A DNA stretch of 64,000 nt from GWF2-38-10 sp964527595 (GTDB taxonomy: Bacteria > Babelota > Babeliae > Babelales > RVW-14): positions 1-64,000 of the forward strand of contig CAZGPI010000002.1 of NCBI GenBank assembly GCA_964527595.1, read 5' to 3'. Below, piece after piece: positions 50,152-58,907 of this stretch. Both the position numbers and the translations under genes were made by a program. Numbering within the stretch: position 1 is the first letter of the stretch; each line of letters begins with the position of its first letter. The notes under the pieces are model-generated. The model ran no database searches. It was given only the letters and a program-made list of their open reading frames with translations, and was not told the DNA's origin.

Positions 50152-51564
50152 CTAAAAGCGCTTAACTTCCTCAAGGTCATCAAAGTGGTGTTTTTCACCT
50201 TTGATAAGATAATAGTTTTCGTGACCCTTGCCCAAAAGCGCAATAATCGAATGCGGTTGAGCATTTTGTGTCGCAAGGGTTATCGCTTTTTTGCGGTCAA
50301 GTTCAACAATAACAGAAGTCATTTTTTCTTTTGGAATGCCGGCAACAATTTCATTGGCAATTGCTTGACGATCTTCGTCGCGCGGATTGTCGTCGGTAAC
50401 AATAATAAGATCAGCATAGTCTGCCGCAAGTTTGCCCATTACCGGGCGCTTGGTGGTGTCTCTATTACCGCCGCAACCAAAAATCACAATAAGATGCGAT
50501 GTTAAAGGGCGTAATGTTTTGAGCACTTCGTCAAATGCTCCTGGCTTATGAGCAAAATCGACAAATGCCTTGGCGCCATTTTTAAGGGTGTGCATTTGTA
50601 GGCGTCCTGGAACTCCAGCAAATGTTGCAAGTGCTTGAGTAATTATATTTGAAGTTACGCCGAGCTCTGAACAAATCAATTTGGCCATACAAACATTGTA
50701 ATTATTGTATGCTCCAACGAGCGCCGGGCATAAGGGAGGTGCAGGAGGGAACGGCCTGCAAGCTTCTTCTAAATAAAAGATATGATGCTGTGTTTGCGAT
50801 TCGCTTGTTTCTTGTTGCTCAAAGCCGAACGCAATAACTTTTTGCTTTAATCCATTTTCATCAAAATACTCAACCGCTTTTTTGCCCCATGGATTATCAA
50901 TGTTTATAACGGCAATGCCATTTTGTTTTAATTGCTTGAATAGCGCAGCTTTGGTTTGAAAATAGTGCTCCATGCTTGGATGAAAATCCATATGTTCTGG
51001 GCTAAGATTGGTGAATCCAACAGCATCAAATTCAATGCCGTGGATCCGTGAAAGTGCGATAGAATGTGAGGATATTTCCATGATAACGTAATCGATTTTC
51101 TCTTTTACGCACTCGGCTAAAAACATTTGAATATAGTCGGCCGCGGGGGATGTTAAGGTGCTTTCTTCTTCTTTGTCGCCAATTTTGTTTTTAATAGAAC
51201 CAATGAGCGCTGTTTTATACCCGGCCTGGTTTAGCAGATGGTCAACAAGATAGGTTGTTGTGGTTTTGCCAGCGGTGCCGGTAATTCCAATAAATTTGAG
51301 TTTTTGTGCGGGATTATTTAAAGCTTGAGCCGCATAAGCGGCAAGTGCTTTGCGTGTATCATCGACAAAAATGATTTGAATGTGTGCAGGGATGTCTTTA
51401 GGGATGTATGATTTGTCTACAATAATCGTTGTCGCACCGCGGTTAATGGCTTTTGGGATGTAAGTAGCTCCATCTTCTTTATGGCCTTTTATTGCAACGA
51501 ACGTTGACCCCGGTCCGACGTGGTTGGTGTTACAAGTTACAGGATAAATAACAGGAATAAACAT
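50152..51564 (-). CDS. murE: UDP-MurNAc-L-Ala-D-Glu ligase (MurE)
   Basis: 470 residues. Cytoplasmic peptidoglycan ligase adding the third stem residue. ATP motif GITGTAGKTTTTYLVDHL, carbamylated-lysine region MEISSHSIALSRIHGIEFD, FTNLSPEHMDFH, LVGAYNNYN, and the selectivity motif DNPRDED, which favours meso-diaminopimelate. The C-terminal segment LGKGHENYY is typical. A short hairpin repeat (50734-50760) is read in frame as CRPFPPAPP just before LVGAYNNYN, in a loop between domains. The gene is convergent with rfbH (3-bp gap) and unrelated to the glycan pathway, so peptidoglycan synthesis is retained. Confidence 0.96.
   Translation of the reverse strand: MFIPVIYPVTCNTNHVGPGSTFVAIKGHKEDGATYIPKAINRGATTIIVDKSYIPKDIPAHIQIIFVDDTRKALAAYAAQALNNPAQKLKFIGITGTAGKTTTTYLVDHLLNQAGYKTALIGSIKNKIGDKEEESTLTSPAADYIQMFLAECVKEKIDYVIMEISSHSIALSRIHGIEFDAVGFTNLSPEHMDFHPSMEHYFQTKAALFKQLKQNGIAVINIDNPWGKKAVEYFDENGLKQKVIAFGFEQQETSESQTQHHIFYLEEACRPFPPAPPLCPALVGAYNNYNVCMAKLICSELGVTSNIITQALATFAGVPGRLQMHTLKNGAKAFVDFAHKPGAFDEVLKTLRPLTSHLIVIFGCGGNRDTTKRPVMGKLAADYADLIIVTDDNPRDEDRQAIANEIVAGIPKEKMTSVIVELDRKKAITLATQNAQPHSIIALLGKGHENYYLIKGEKHHFDDLEEVKRF
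50734..50760 (+). repeat. Short hairpin repeat in frame inside murE
   Basis: GGGAGG, stem TGCAGG, loop AGGGAACGG, stem CCTGCA. Encodes CRPFPPAPP in MurE; identical stem and loop to 22863-22890. Confidence 0.9.
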
Positions 51565-52166
51565 TGGTTCTCCACAATAAAAATCTCCCTATGAGCATGA
51601 CGATGAGACTATTGTAGCACAAAACCAACTTGATTTGAGGTTTATTGTGATTCGGGGTGTGGTGTCGTTTCACCGAATGTTATGTTAATGAGGGAAAAAG
51701 GAAGTCTAAGAGCCTCTCTTTTTTTATGTATCATAATGATGCAGTTTGCTGTTAGGAGCTTTATCGCGTTGTTTTTTTGTGATTGAAAATTAGTTACGAA
51801 CAATTTTGTTCGTAACTAATTTTCAAAAGAGATAAAAGTGGTATTTAAAGGCTTAATTTGATTTTTTGCATGAGAAAACGAGTCTTGAGTTTTGGTGAAA
51901 ATTATATGAAGGGGTACCCCTAAGAGCCACCTACATATTTTTGATAAAATCATTAAATGTAGTCTTCGCTGCTCTGGTGAGTTGTTTTTGAATGAATTTT
52001 ATGATTTAAATAGTATCTAAGGCTCTTGCGCGGTTGTTATTATGTTGTGTAACGTTGAGACAATTGATGCTGTTGTAAATGAAATAAATTGATTAAAATA
52101 ATGAGAATCTTGCATAATGCAAATCTGATTGAAATACTTAAGCTTTTTAAAGCGATAGGACTTTTT
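51565..52166. other. Non-coding stretch upstream of murE and of an unknown gene
   Basis: About 600 bp with no convincing frame, tRNA or rRNA. It holds a 40-bp palindrome (51785-51824) and a short GGGGTACCCC palindrome at 51911-51920. Part of it must contain the murE promoter (minus strand) and the promoter of the gene at 52167 (plus strand); I could not identify -35/-10 pairs with confidence. Confidence 0.6.
51785..51824. promoter_or_regulatory. Perfect 40-bp palindrome, operator or hairpin
   Basis: 19-bp perfect arms (GAAAATTAGTTACGAACAA and its complement) with only two central bases. It stands alone in the intergenic region, is A/T-rich at the ends, and has no T-run beyond the normal composition. 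Possible roles: dimeric repressor site, transcription terminator, or single-strand hairpin. It differs from the GGGAACG-loop repeats. Confidence 0.5.
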
Positions 52167-52811
52167 ATGTATAACCAAAACAACAATCCAGAGAGCGATT
52201 TTACAAAAACATTGTCACGCGATCGTGATATTATAGAAGTTAATGAAAAAATTGATGAATTAATTAAAGATGAAAAATTCCTTATACAGTTAGCTCAATC
52301 AGGCAAGAAGGTTATAAGCGTTGGGGTATTGCCTGAATCATTAAAGATTAATTTTGCACAATTGATTGAAAAAATAAGCAGTTTGCGTGATGAGATTTTG
52401 CAAAAAAAAGAAGACGTTCTTACTAAAAATTCATTAATCAAACAACGGGTAGCCGTTTTGCTTGGGTCTGAAGAGGTTGATGTTGACCAAACAGAATATG
52501 AAAAATCTGAAATTAGCGTTCTAGAATACTCGGGCTTGCTGGATAATATTTGTGCTGAGTTAAATAGTGAGCATATATCGTTAACATTGTTTTTAAGCGA
52601 TAAGTGTCCAAAACACGTTATTGTTGGCGCCCATGCGGCAGAATCTTTTAGCGTAGTAGCACAAGAACAAATTAATGCTATTAAGCGCCATGTTAAAGCA
52701 ATTCAACGTGATTTAGATGTAAGTTATTCGCGCTATAGCTATGGTTTTGACGCACAGCTTAAGCGAATAGACTATGTTGAGTCTTTGGTTAAAAAAGAAG
52801 AGATTCAATAA
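52167..52811 (+). CDS. Unknown protein, helical
   Basis: 214 residues from ATG 52167, which has TAGGA about 8 nt upstream; an upstream TTG at 52089 would add 26 residues. I recognise no family. The protein is rich in charged residues (E, K, D), with long predicted helices such as FAQLIEKISSLRDEILQKKE and NAIKRHVKAIQRDLDVSY, and it has no signal peptide or membrane helix. Its last 23 bp overlap the 3' end of the histidyl-tRNA-synthetase-like gene on the other strand. Confidence 0.65.
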   Translation: MYNQNNNPESDFTKTLSRDRDIIEVNEKIDELIKDEKFLIQLAQSGKKVISVGVLPESLKINFAQLIEKISSLRDEILQKKEDVLTKNSLIKQRVAVLLGSEEVDVDQTEYEKSEISVLEYSGLLDNICAELNSEHISLTLFLSDKCPKHVIVGAHAAESFSVVAQEQINAIKRHVKAIQRDLDVSYSRYSYGFDAQLKRIDYVESLVKKEEIQ

Positions 52812-53658
52812 TCTTTGTTTGCTTTACCACTTCTTGTGTGCCTCTGATAAGATTTTTTATTGTAACTGTTCCAGCTGCTTGTTCATCATCACCCAATAAC
52901 AAAAGATATTGAGCATTCATTTTATGGGCATATTCCAAGCGTTCTTGAGCCGTTGTAAAATTGAGCACGACGTCAACGCATTTACCGTGATGGTGAAGCG
53001 TTGATGCAACGAGTAATGCTAGATTGTTCTGGGATTGACTTAGTGGGACAATAACGTGAATCGCGGGGGCTGGTGGCAGCGTTAGTTTTTGATCAAGACT
53101 CAATATGGTATCGACGTTAATTTGTGCTTGCGAGATAGTTTCGTTATTTGGTGAAGGAGTAATCTGGCTACCGTGAGCAAGCGCATTGGTTTTGTTGGTC
53201 GAGCGTACCGAGAATTCAAATTGTGTTTTGCTGGTGTTTTCTCCTGGTATATGGAGTGACGGGTCAACAATAAAACTTATCGAGAGAATTTGTAGCGTAT
53301 TGGTTAATGCGTTCCATTCTTTTTGGCATGATGAACATAATTTTTTTGAAGCCTGATCTTTAAGGCAGCCTAGAAAATTTATTTTTAACGTGTACATATC
53401 AAGCAACAGCGTTTCACTAAAAAAGGTATCAAGTATTTTGATGAGCCAAGCATCATCAAAAATGTTTTTTGGTTGTCGAATTGCTACATTTAAATCAATA
53501 GATTTATCGGTGATGATGGGGTTTATCGCAAATACCTTTTGGCTTTTTTGCGTGTATGTAATTGGTGCTATTTGTTCAAAAAAATTATACAAAGCGAAGT
53601 GTTTTCTTAATTTTTCTATAACCAGGTTAATGTTAAGAATTGATTGTTGTTCTTTCAT
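52789..53658 (-). CDS. Histidyl-tRNA synthetase paralogue lacking catalytic motifs
   Basis: 289 residues against about 420 for HisRS. The C-terminal 95 residues are the class II anticodon-binding domain (IHVIVPLSQSQNNLALLVAS, then LEYAHKMNAQYLLLLGDDE and GTVTIKNL). Upstream pieces align with HisRS: LKINFLGC (family: INS-GC), a C-x2-C pair, and VDPSLHIPGENTSKTQFEF at the place of the family's VDPSL-RGLDYYT-FEF. The histidine-binding RGLDYYT core is lost, and class II motif 2 (FRYERP-like) is missing altogether. It cannot be a normal synthetase; a regulatory or HisZ-like role, or tRNA-binding, is possible. AAGGATG lies before the start, and the frame is intact, so it is not obviously a pseudogene. 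Confidence 0.78.
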   Translation of the reverse strand: MKEQQSILNINLVIEKLRKHFALYNFFEQIAPITYTQKSQKVFAINPIITDKSIDLNVAIRQPKNIFDDAWLIKILDTFFSETLLLDMYTLKINFLGCLKDQASKKLCSSCQKEWNALTNTLQILSISFIVDPSLHIPGENTSKTQFEFSVRSTNKTNALAHGSQITPSPNNETISQAQINVDTILSLDQKLTLPPAPAIHVIVPLSQSQNNLALLVASTLHHHGKCVDVVLNFTTAQERLEYAHKMNAQYLLLLGDDEQAAGTVTIKNLIRGTQEVVKQTKIIESLLF

Positions 53659-53770
53659 ATAACATCCTTACAAAAAAAGAGTGGTAAGCGTTTACATTTG
53701 GTGTAATTTAGTTTTTACTGTAAATCAGAGTAAAAGGAGATTCTGCAGGCTTGATAGTTGTTGGAGAGTA

Positions 53771-54757
53771 ATGAGCAAGACGGTATTAGTTACTGGTGGG
53801 GCTGGCTATATAGGATCGCATACCGCTTATCTTCTTCATAATTGTGGCTATCAAGTTATTATCCTAGATAATCTATTATACAATCAACCATTTGCCTGTC
53901 CATGGGCAACCTTAATTAAGGGAGATTTTGCAGATTATGGCATATTGGATGCTCTATTTGCGAAATATCCTATAGACGTTGTTATGCATTTTGCTGCATT
54001 TATCGAGGTTGGACAATCGGTTATTCAACCTCAGCGTTTTTATGAAAACAATGTTATAAAAACCATTCACTTACTGAATAAAATGCTTGAACATGGGGTG
54101 AGTAAAATTGTGTTTTCATCAAGCTGTGCGGTATATGGACCGCCTCATTATGTCCCGATAGATGAAAATCATCCTTTTGCTCCAATGAGTCCATATGGAA
54201 AAAATAAATTAATTATCGAATATGTATTACAAGATTATGCACAGGCATATGGGTTGCAATATGTTTCATTGCGCTATTTTAATGCTGCCGGTGCATTAAT
54301 TGATAAGAATCTTGGGGAGTGGCATAACCCAGAAAGCCATGTAATCCCCAATGTTATGCGGGCACTTTTACTTGATAAAGAATTTTACATATTTGGTAAC
54401 GATTATGAAACGGTTGATGGTTCATGTGTTCGTGATTATGTACATGTGCTTGATATTGCCCAAGCTCATGTACTTGGGGCTGAATATTTTCATGCGCATT
54501 CAGATTCTCAAATTTTCAATTTGGGGTCTGGTGTCGGTTATACCGTAAAGCAACTTATCAAGGCCGCTGAAAAAATTGGTGGCAAAAAAATCAAGATTAC
54601 TATAGCCGATAGACGTCCGGGTGATGCCAAAATACTTGTGGCAGACAATGCAAAAATAAAAAAAACACTTGGATGGCAGGATAAGTATTCAGATTTGAAT
54701 ACGATAATGCAGTCGGCTTATGAGTGGGAAAAAAGGAGATTAAGCGATGGAGCATGA
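53771..54757 (+). CDS. galE: UDP-glucose 4-epimerase
   Basis: 328 residues from ATG 53771 (TTGGAGAG upstream); an in-frame start at 53681 would add 30 residues before the NAD motif. Extended SDR: VTGGAGYIGSHTAYLL, HFAAFIEVGQSV, SSSCAVYGPPHYVPIDENHP, catalytic YGKNKLIIEYV, LRYFNAAGA and RDYVHVLDIAQAHV. It interconverts UDP-glucose and UDP-galactose. The GalE-typical ASGA region is conserved. First gene of the right-hand operon; its end overlaps the next gene by 11 bp. Confidence 0.94.
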   Translation: MSKTVLVTGGAGYIGSHTAYLLHNCGYQVIILDNLLYNQPFACPWATLIKGDFADYGILDALFAKYPIDVVMHFAAFIEVGQSVIQPQRFYENNVIKTIHLLNKMLEHGVSKIVFSSSCAVYGPPHYVPIDENHPFAPMSPYGKNKLIIEYVLQDYAQAYGLQYVSLRYFNAAGALIDKNLGEWHNPESHVIPNVMRALLLDKEFYIFGNDYETVDGSCVRDYVHVLDIAQAHVLGAEYFHAHSDSQIFNLGSGVGYTVKQLIKAAEKIGGKKIKITIADRRPGDAKILVADNAKIKKTLGWQDKYSDLNTIMQSAYEWEKRRLSDGA

Positions 54758-56147
54758 AGTAAAAATTGGTGAGATTATAGCATCGAATAAAAAATTCTTG
54801 TTTATGCTTTTCATTTTAGCCTTTGTTATTCGAGCAGCTGTTTTTATAGGGTATTTAGGCAAAAATGAAAACTATTGGCAGGTTGATTCTCAGACGTATC
54901 ATCTTGTTGCTCAGCAAGTTGCGCAAGGAAATGGACTTGTATCGGCCGACGGAAGCCCGCATTTTTATAGGCTTCCTGGGTATCCTGTTTTTCTAGGTTT
55001 TTTTTATTACTTGTTTGGCGTTGATACGAAAAAGGTTTTATGGCCGCAAATTGTTGTTGCTTCGGCAATTCCTATTTTGGTTTTTTTGCTATCAATGATT
55101 TTATTCCCCGGGGCGCTTATTATTGCTAAATGTGCTTCTTTGTGGACCGTTTTTCACCTAGGGTTTATCTTATTCGCCGGTTTTTTTATGACTGAATCGC
55201 TCTTTATTTTTTTATTTTTACTGTTTTTGATTTTTTTCTTTTCTGGTAGGTATCTTTTTTGGGCTGGAACCTTTTTGGGGTTAGCCTCGCTCTTTCGGCC
55301 CGTTGGGCATTATCTCTTGGTTCTTGCTGGTATTATGCTCATTTTTTCACATGATTGGCTAAGGCATAAAATTATCAAATTTGCAACGTTGGCAGGAGCC
55401 TGGCTTATACCCGTTTCTTTTTGGTTGATAAGAAATTTTGTGTTAACGGGGTACCTTTTTTTTCATACCTTGCCAGGCGGCCATTTTTTGTATCTATCGG
55501 CGGCTCGTGTTGCGATGCATACTCAAAATTGCTCTTATCAAGAAGCTCGGCAGCATTTGCATGATGAAGTGCATCAGAATTTGGCAAAAAAAGAAGCTGA
55601 GCTTGGGCGACCCTTGTTTGAGATTGAAAGCTGTAACGTGCATGAACAGTTGGCAATTAAGTACTTTAAGCAGAGCCCTTTAATCGCCCTGAAAAATTGG
55701 TGTACTGATATGTTTCGGACGATGTTTTCGCTGCATTCGGCTGAGCTTTTATATTTAGACGCAGGGCATAAAACGATCGATTATTTTAAAAAAGAACGTT
55801 CAGGCTGGAATATGTTTGAGCGTTATTTGTTTCCACAAACCGAGTCTTCGCTGTTAAGGGTTATTGTTTGGAGTGAAATATTTCTTTTTATTTTGATGTT
55901 AATCGGGTTCCTAGGATATATGATTAGAGCTCTCTTATGTGCTTTGCGAGGAAAGCGAGAGTCTTTAGTCAATTTGGGTAAATGCCTACCATTCATAGCG
56001 CTTTTTATTGTCATAGCCCTTTCTGGTGGTTACGCGCGTATGAGGTTGCCCATTGAACCGTTGGCGATTATTTTATCCATGGCTGGATGGTTTGGTCTAA
56101 AAAAAAGCAGGAGGAGGTTAGTTGAACCAAAATCGTGCATGGACTAA
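54747..56147 (+). CDS. GT-C (PMT/ArnT-like) membrane transferase, tandem copy 1
   Basis: 466 residues, about ten transmembrane helices. The first periplasmic loop carries QVDSQTYHLVAQQVAQGNG and RLPGYPVFLGFFYYLFG, the acidic residue and GYP pattern of PMT_2/ArnT-like enzymes. A soluble segment near 270-330 (QEARQHLHDEVHQNLAKKE) and a C-terminal GYARMRLPIEPL are shared with the next two genes. It transfers a sugar from a polyprenyl-phosphate donor, probably onto lipid or glycan in the periplasm (inference). Confidence 0.85.
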   Translation: MEHEVKIGEIIASNKKFLFMLFILAFVIRAAVFIGYLGKNENYWQVDSQTYHLVAQQVAQGNGLVSADGSPHFYRLPGYPVFLGFFYYLFGVDTKKVLWPQIVVASAIPILVFLLSMILFPGALIIAKCASLWTVFHLGFILFAGFFMTESLFIFLFLLFLIFFFSGRYLFWAGTFLGLASLFRPVGHYLLVLAGIMLIFSHDWLRHKIIKFATLAGAWLIPVSFWLIRNFVLTGYLFFHTLPGGHFLYLSAARVAMHTQNCSYQEARQHLHDEVHQNLAKKEAELGRPLFEIESCNVHEQLAIKYFKQSPLIALKNWCTDMFRTMFSLHSAELLYLDAGHKTIDYFKKERSGWNMFERYLFPQTESSLLRVIVWSEIFLFILMLIGFLGYMIRALLCALRGKRESLVNLGKCLPFIALFIVIALSGGYARMRLPIEPLAIILSMAGWFGLKKSRRRLVEPKSCMD

Positions 56148-57489
56148 ATATCTAAGTATTATTCCCTTATTACTCGTTATTTTTAGTTGCGCTTTTTTAA
56201 TAAGGTTTATTTTTTTTATAATATTTCTTATTAAAAACCCTTGCATGCTTGCTTTTGATTCAAAGCATTATCACGATATGGCCGTTCAATTGGTACATGG
56301 GTATGGTTTTATGTCGGTTAATGGGGTGCCTTTTTTTTATAGATTGCCCGGATATCCGCTTTTTTTGGCCGCTTGTTATAAGTTGTGTCACCTAAATGTT
56401 ATAGCTACTTTAATGGTACAACTTTTTTTCGGGTCTTTGATTCCTGTTTTAATGTATGTTTTTTCTTTAATTATATTGCCAACCCGGCGACTGGTTGCTT
56501 TTGGTGCGGCTTTTTTTGCTTGTTTGCACGTTGGATTTATTGTCTATTCTGGCCTTATATTATCAGATATGATGTTTTTGCTTCTTTGGATGTTTTTTTT
56601 AATATGTTTTTTTTATGCGTTAAAAAGCAAAAGGATTTTGATCTTTCTGTTTGCCGGGGTAGCTCTTGGTATCGCGTCATTAATAAGGCCAATGGGTTTA
56701 CCACTTTTTTTGGTGGTATTGCTTATTATTTTTCTTTCTAGGCGAGCCTTTTTGGTTAATCTTAAGAGTGGTCTTTTTTTATTCTGTGGATGGATAAGTA
56801 TTGTTGGGTGGTGGATTGTAAGAAATTTCTTGCTCACTGGATATTTATTTTTCCATACACTTTCAGGGCCTCATTTTTTAAACCATTCTGCGGCCCGTAT
56901 AATTATGATGAAAAATAATGTTTCTTATGAGCAAGCAAAGGGTACTGCATACCAACGATTTGATGAATTGATTGCAGAAAAAGAGTTGATTGAGAATCGT
57001 CAGCTTCTTGAAATTGAAAGGGTTATTGTCGCCGAGAAACTTACACTGAGTGTTATGCTTTCAAATCCAATGCTTGCGATAAAACATGCCATGGGAAATG
57101 TTTTTAAAACATGCTTTTCCTTATATTCTTCAGAGCTTTTATTTATCGATTCTGGTGGCCAGCTGCCTCCATATAGTTGCAATAGAACGCTCAAGGATAT
57201 GATAATGCGATTTTTAATGCCAAATATTAATGCTGGTTATCTGCGATATATTATTTGGGGAGAGATTGCGTTGTATTTGCTAACGTTAATTGGTTTTTTT
57301 TGTTTTGTTATAAACTCATTTTGGTTTCGCCGTAAGTTATTTTTGGTATTAAGCAGTTTGTTGGTAATGATCTTTTTTGTGGGCATAACGTTTGCCTGTG
57401 GTTATGCCCGATTTCGCTTACCCATTGAGCCATTTTTGATCGTTTATGCATGTGCGTTTTTGGTTGATTTTTTTAAAATTAAGGTTTAG
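56122..57489 (+). CDS. GT-C (PMT/ArnT-like) membrane transferase, tandem copy 2
   Basis: 455 residues. It starts at a TTG (56122): a strong AGGAGGAGG lies four bases upstream, and the next in-frame ATG is well inside the membrane domain. Same layout as its neighbours: AFDSKHYHDMAVQLVHGYG, YRLPGYPLFLAACYKL, SLIRPMGLPLFLVVL and C-terminal ACGYARFRLPIEPFL. The 26-bp overlap with copy 1 indicates coupled translation. Sequence divergence between copies is large, so an old duplication with separate acceptors is likely. Confidence 0.85.
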   Translation: MNQNRAWTKYLSIIPLLLVIFSCAFLIRFIFFIIFLIKNPCMLAFDSKHYHDMAVQLVHGYGFMSVNGVPFFYRLPGYPLFLAACYKLCHLNVIATLMVQLFFGSLIPVLMYVFSLIILPTRRLVAFGAAFFACLHVGFIVYSGLILSDMMFLLLWMFFLICFFYALKSKRILIFLFAGVALGIASLIRPMGLPLFLVVLLIIFLSRRAFLVNLKSGLFLFCGWISIVGWWIVRNFLLTGYLFFHTLSGPHFLNHSAARIIMMKNNVSYEQAKGTAYQRFDELIAEKELIENRQLLEIERVIVAEKLTLSVMLSNPMLAIKHAMGNVFKTCFSLYSSELLFIDSGGQLPPYSCNRTLKDMIMRFLMPNINAGYLRYIIWGEIALYLLTLIGFFCFVINSFWFRRKLFLVLSSLLVMIFFVGITFACGYARFRLPIEPFLIVYACAFLVDFFKIKV

Positions 57490-57503
57490 TCGTAGGCGTT
57501 TTG

Positions 57504-58889
57504 ATGTTGTTAAGGATTGCTAGTCAAAATAAATTATTTTTAAGTCTTTTATTTCTTTTTTCTTTTTCGCTAAATTTGGCGTATCTATTTTTTTTCACAA
57601 CCAAAACGTCGCATTTTGTTTGTCAAGATTCAAGCCAGTATGATAGCCTTGCCAAACAGATTTACGATAACAATGGAATTGTTGATGCTAATGGTCAGCC
57701 AGCGATTTCCCGGGTTCCCGGGTACTCTTTTTTTCTCGCGGGCTGCTATAAGATTTTTGGATATAATCATGAACGTGCGATGATACTACAAAGTTTTTTG
57801 GCTTCTATGATTCCAGTTTTAACCTTTTTGTTGAGCTTGATCTTATTTCCTAACGTATTGTTATTGGCAAAAATTAGTGCTTATTTTATGGCAATGAGTA
57901 ATGGCTTAATGCTTTATGCATCAATGGTTATGTCAGAAGTTGTCTTTACTGTTTTTTTTCTATTATTTTTATTGTTTTTTATTTTAAGATTGCGCTTATT
58001 TTGTTCCGGTGGATTTAAGGAGAATGCATCAGGAAAAATCTTTTTCCTTGCTGGGTTGTTTTTAGGAATTGCGTCATTAATTCGGCCGGTTGGACATTTT
58101 TTGATTATAGCCGCGTTGTTTTTGCTTCTTCTTTCATCTTTTGATTTAGCAAAAAAACTGAAGTATATGGTTTTATTGCTGGTTGCCTGGGGCTTATTTG
58201 TTTTACCGTGGCTTCTAAGGAGTTATTTGCTGACTGGGTCGATTCTTTTCCATACAATGCCCGGCAATCATTTTTTAGATTTTCTTGCGCTTGAATCAAT
58301 AAGCTATGCGCGCCAATGGACGTTTGGGGAAACAAAAGTTTTTTTAGAAAAAGAGGTTGCCAAAGAATATGCCGTGACTAAGATTCCAATTAATGAAAAA
58401 AACTCCGCAGCACGCGATATGTATATTAAGTTAGCTGTAGCTAAGAAATATATTTTGATGTACCCAATGCAAACGATAGAGCGATGTTTTGCTAATATCT
58501 TAAAAACAATTTTTGGTTTAAATGTTAGTTTCGTTTTACATAAGCTTGTAAAATTTCCTAGCTATGGTGGGAAAACCAGCTTTATCGAAAAAATAGTTTT
58601 TTTCCTTTTTCCTTGCACGAATGATAAGTTTATTTGGTGCATTGTTTACTTTGAATTGCTTTGGTTGATAGTTCTGTTGTTGGGCTTCGGTGGTTTTTTG
58701 GTACAAAGTTTTTTCAATACAATCTATTTATGTAATTGTTTGAAGATTTTGCCGTTTATCGCTGTTATGTTGTTTTTATCGTTAGGCTCTGGGTTTGCTC
58801 GCCTAAGGGTGCCGATTGAGCCGCTTATGATTATTTTTTCAATGCATTTTTGGCTTAATTTTTTGAGTGCTGGTAGATTAAAACATTAA
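57504..58889 (+). CDS. GT-C (PMT/ArnT-like) membrane transferase, tandem copy 3
   Basis: 461 residues from ATG 57504 (a TTG at 57501 is in frame). Third of three tandem paralogues: CQDSSQYDSLAKQIYDNNG, RVPGYSFFLAGCYKIFG, SLIRPVGHFLIIAALFLL and GSGFARLRVPIEPLM. The acidic residue in the first loop and the arginine-proline motif SLIRP are kept in all three, so each is probably active. Followed after 18 bp by the FAD protein gene. Confidence 0.85.
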   Translation: MLLRIASQNKLFLSLLFLFSFSLNLAYLFFFTTKTSHFVCQDSSQYDSLAKQIYDNNGIVDANGQPAISRVPGYSFFLAGCYKIFGYNHERAMILQSFLASMIPVLTFLLSLILFPNVLLLAKISAYFMAMSNGLMLYASMVMSEVVFTVFFLLFLLFFILRLRLFCSGGFKENASGKIFFLAGLFLGIASLIRPVGHFLIIAALFLLLLSSFDLAKKLKYMVLLLVAWGLFVLPWLLRSYLLTGSILFHTMPGNHFLDFLALESISYARQWTFGETKVFLEKEVAKEYAVTKIPINEKNSAARDMYIKLAVAKKYILMYPMQTIERCFANILKTIFGLNVSFVLHKLVKFPSYGGKTSFIEKIVFFLFPCTNDKFIWCIVYFELLWLIVLLLGFGGFLVQSFFNTIYLCNCLKILPFIAVMLFLSLGSGFARLRVPIEPLMIIFSMHFWLNFLSAGRLKH

Positions 58890-58907
58890 ACTAGTTTTGA
58901 GGTTGAG

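Noticed and set aside
52789..53658. Histidyl-tRNA-synthetase-like gene as a pseudogene
   Set aside because: The frame is intact over 289 codons with a good ribosome-binding site, and the anticodon domain is well preserved, so loss of catalytic motifs looks like specialisation and not decay.
53681..53770. Extended galE start at 53681
   Set aside because: Would add 30 residues before the NAD-binding motif that no GalE has; ATG 53771 has its own GGAG site.
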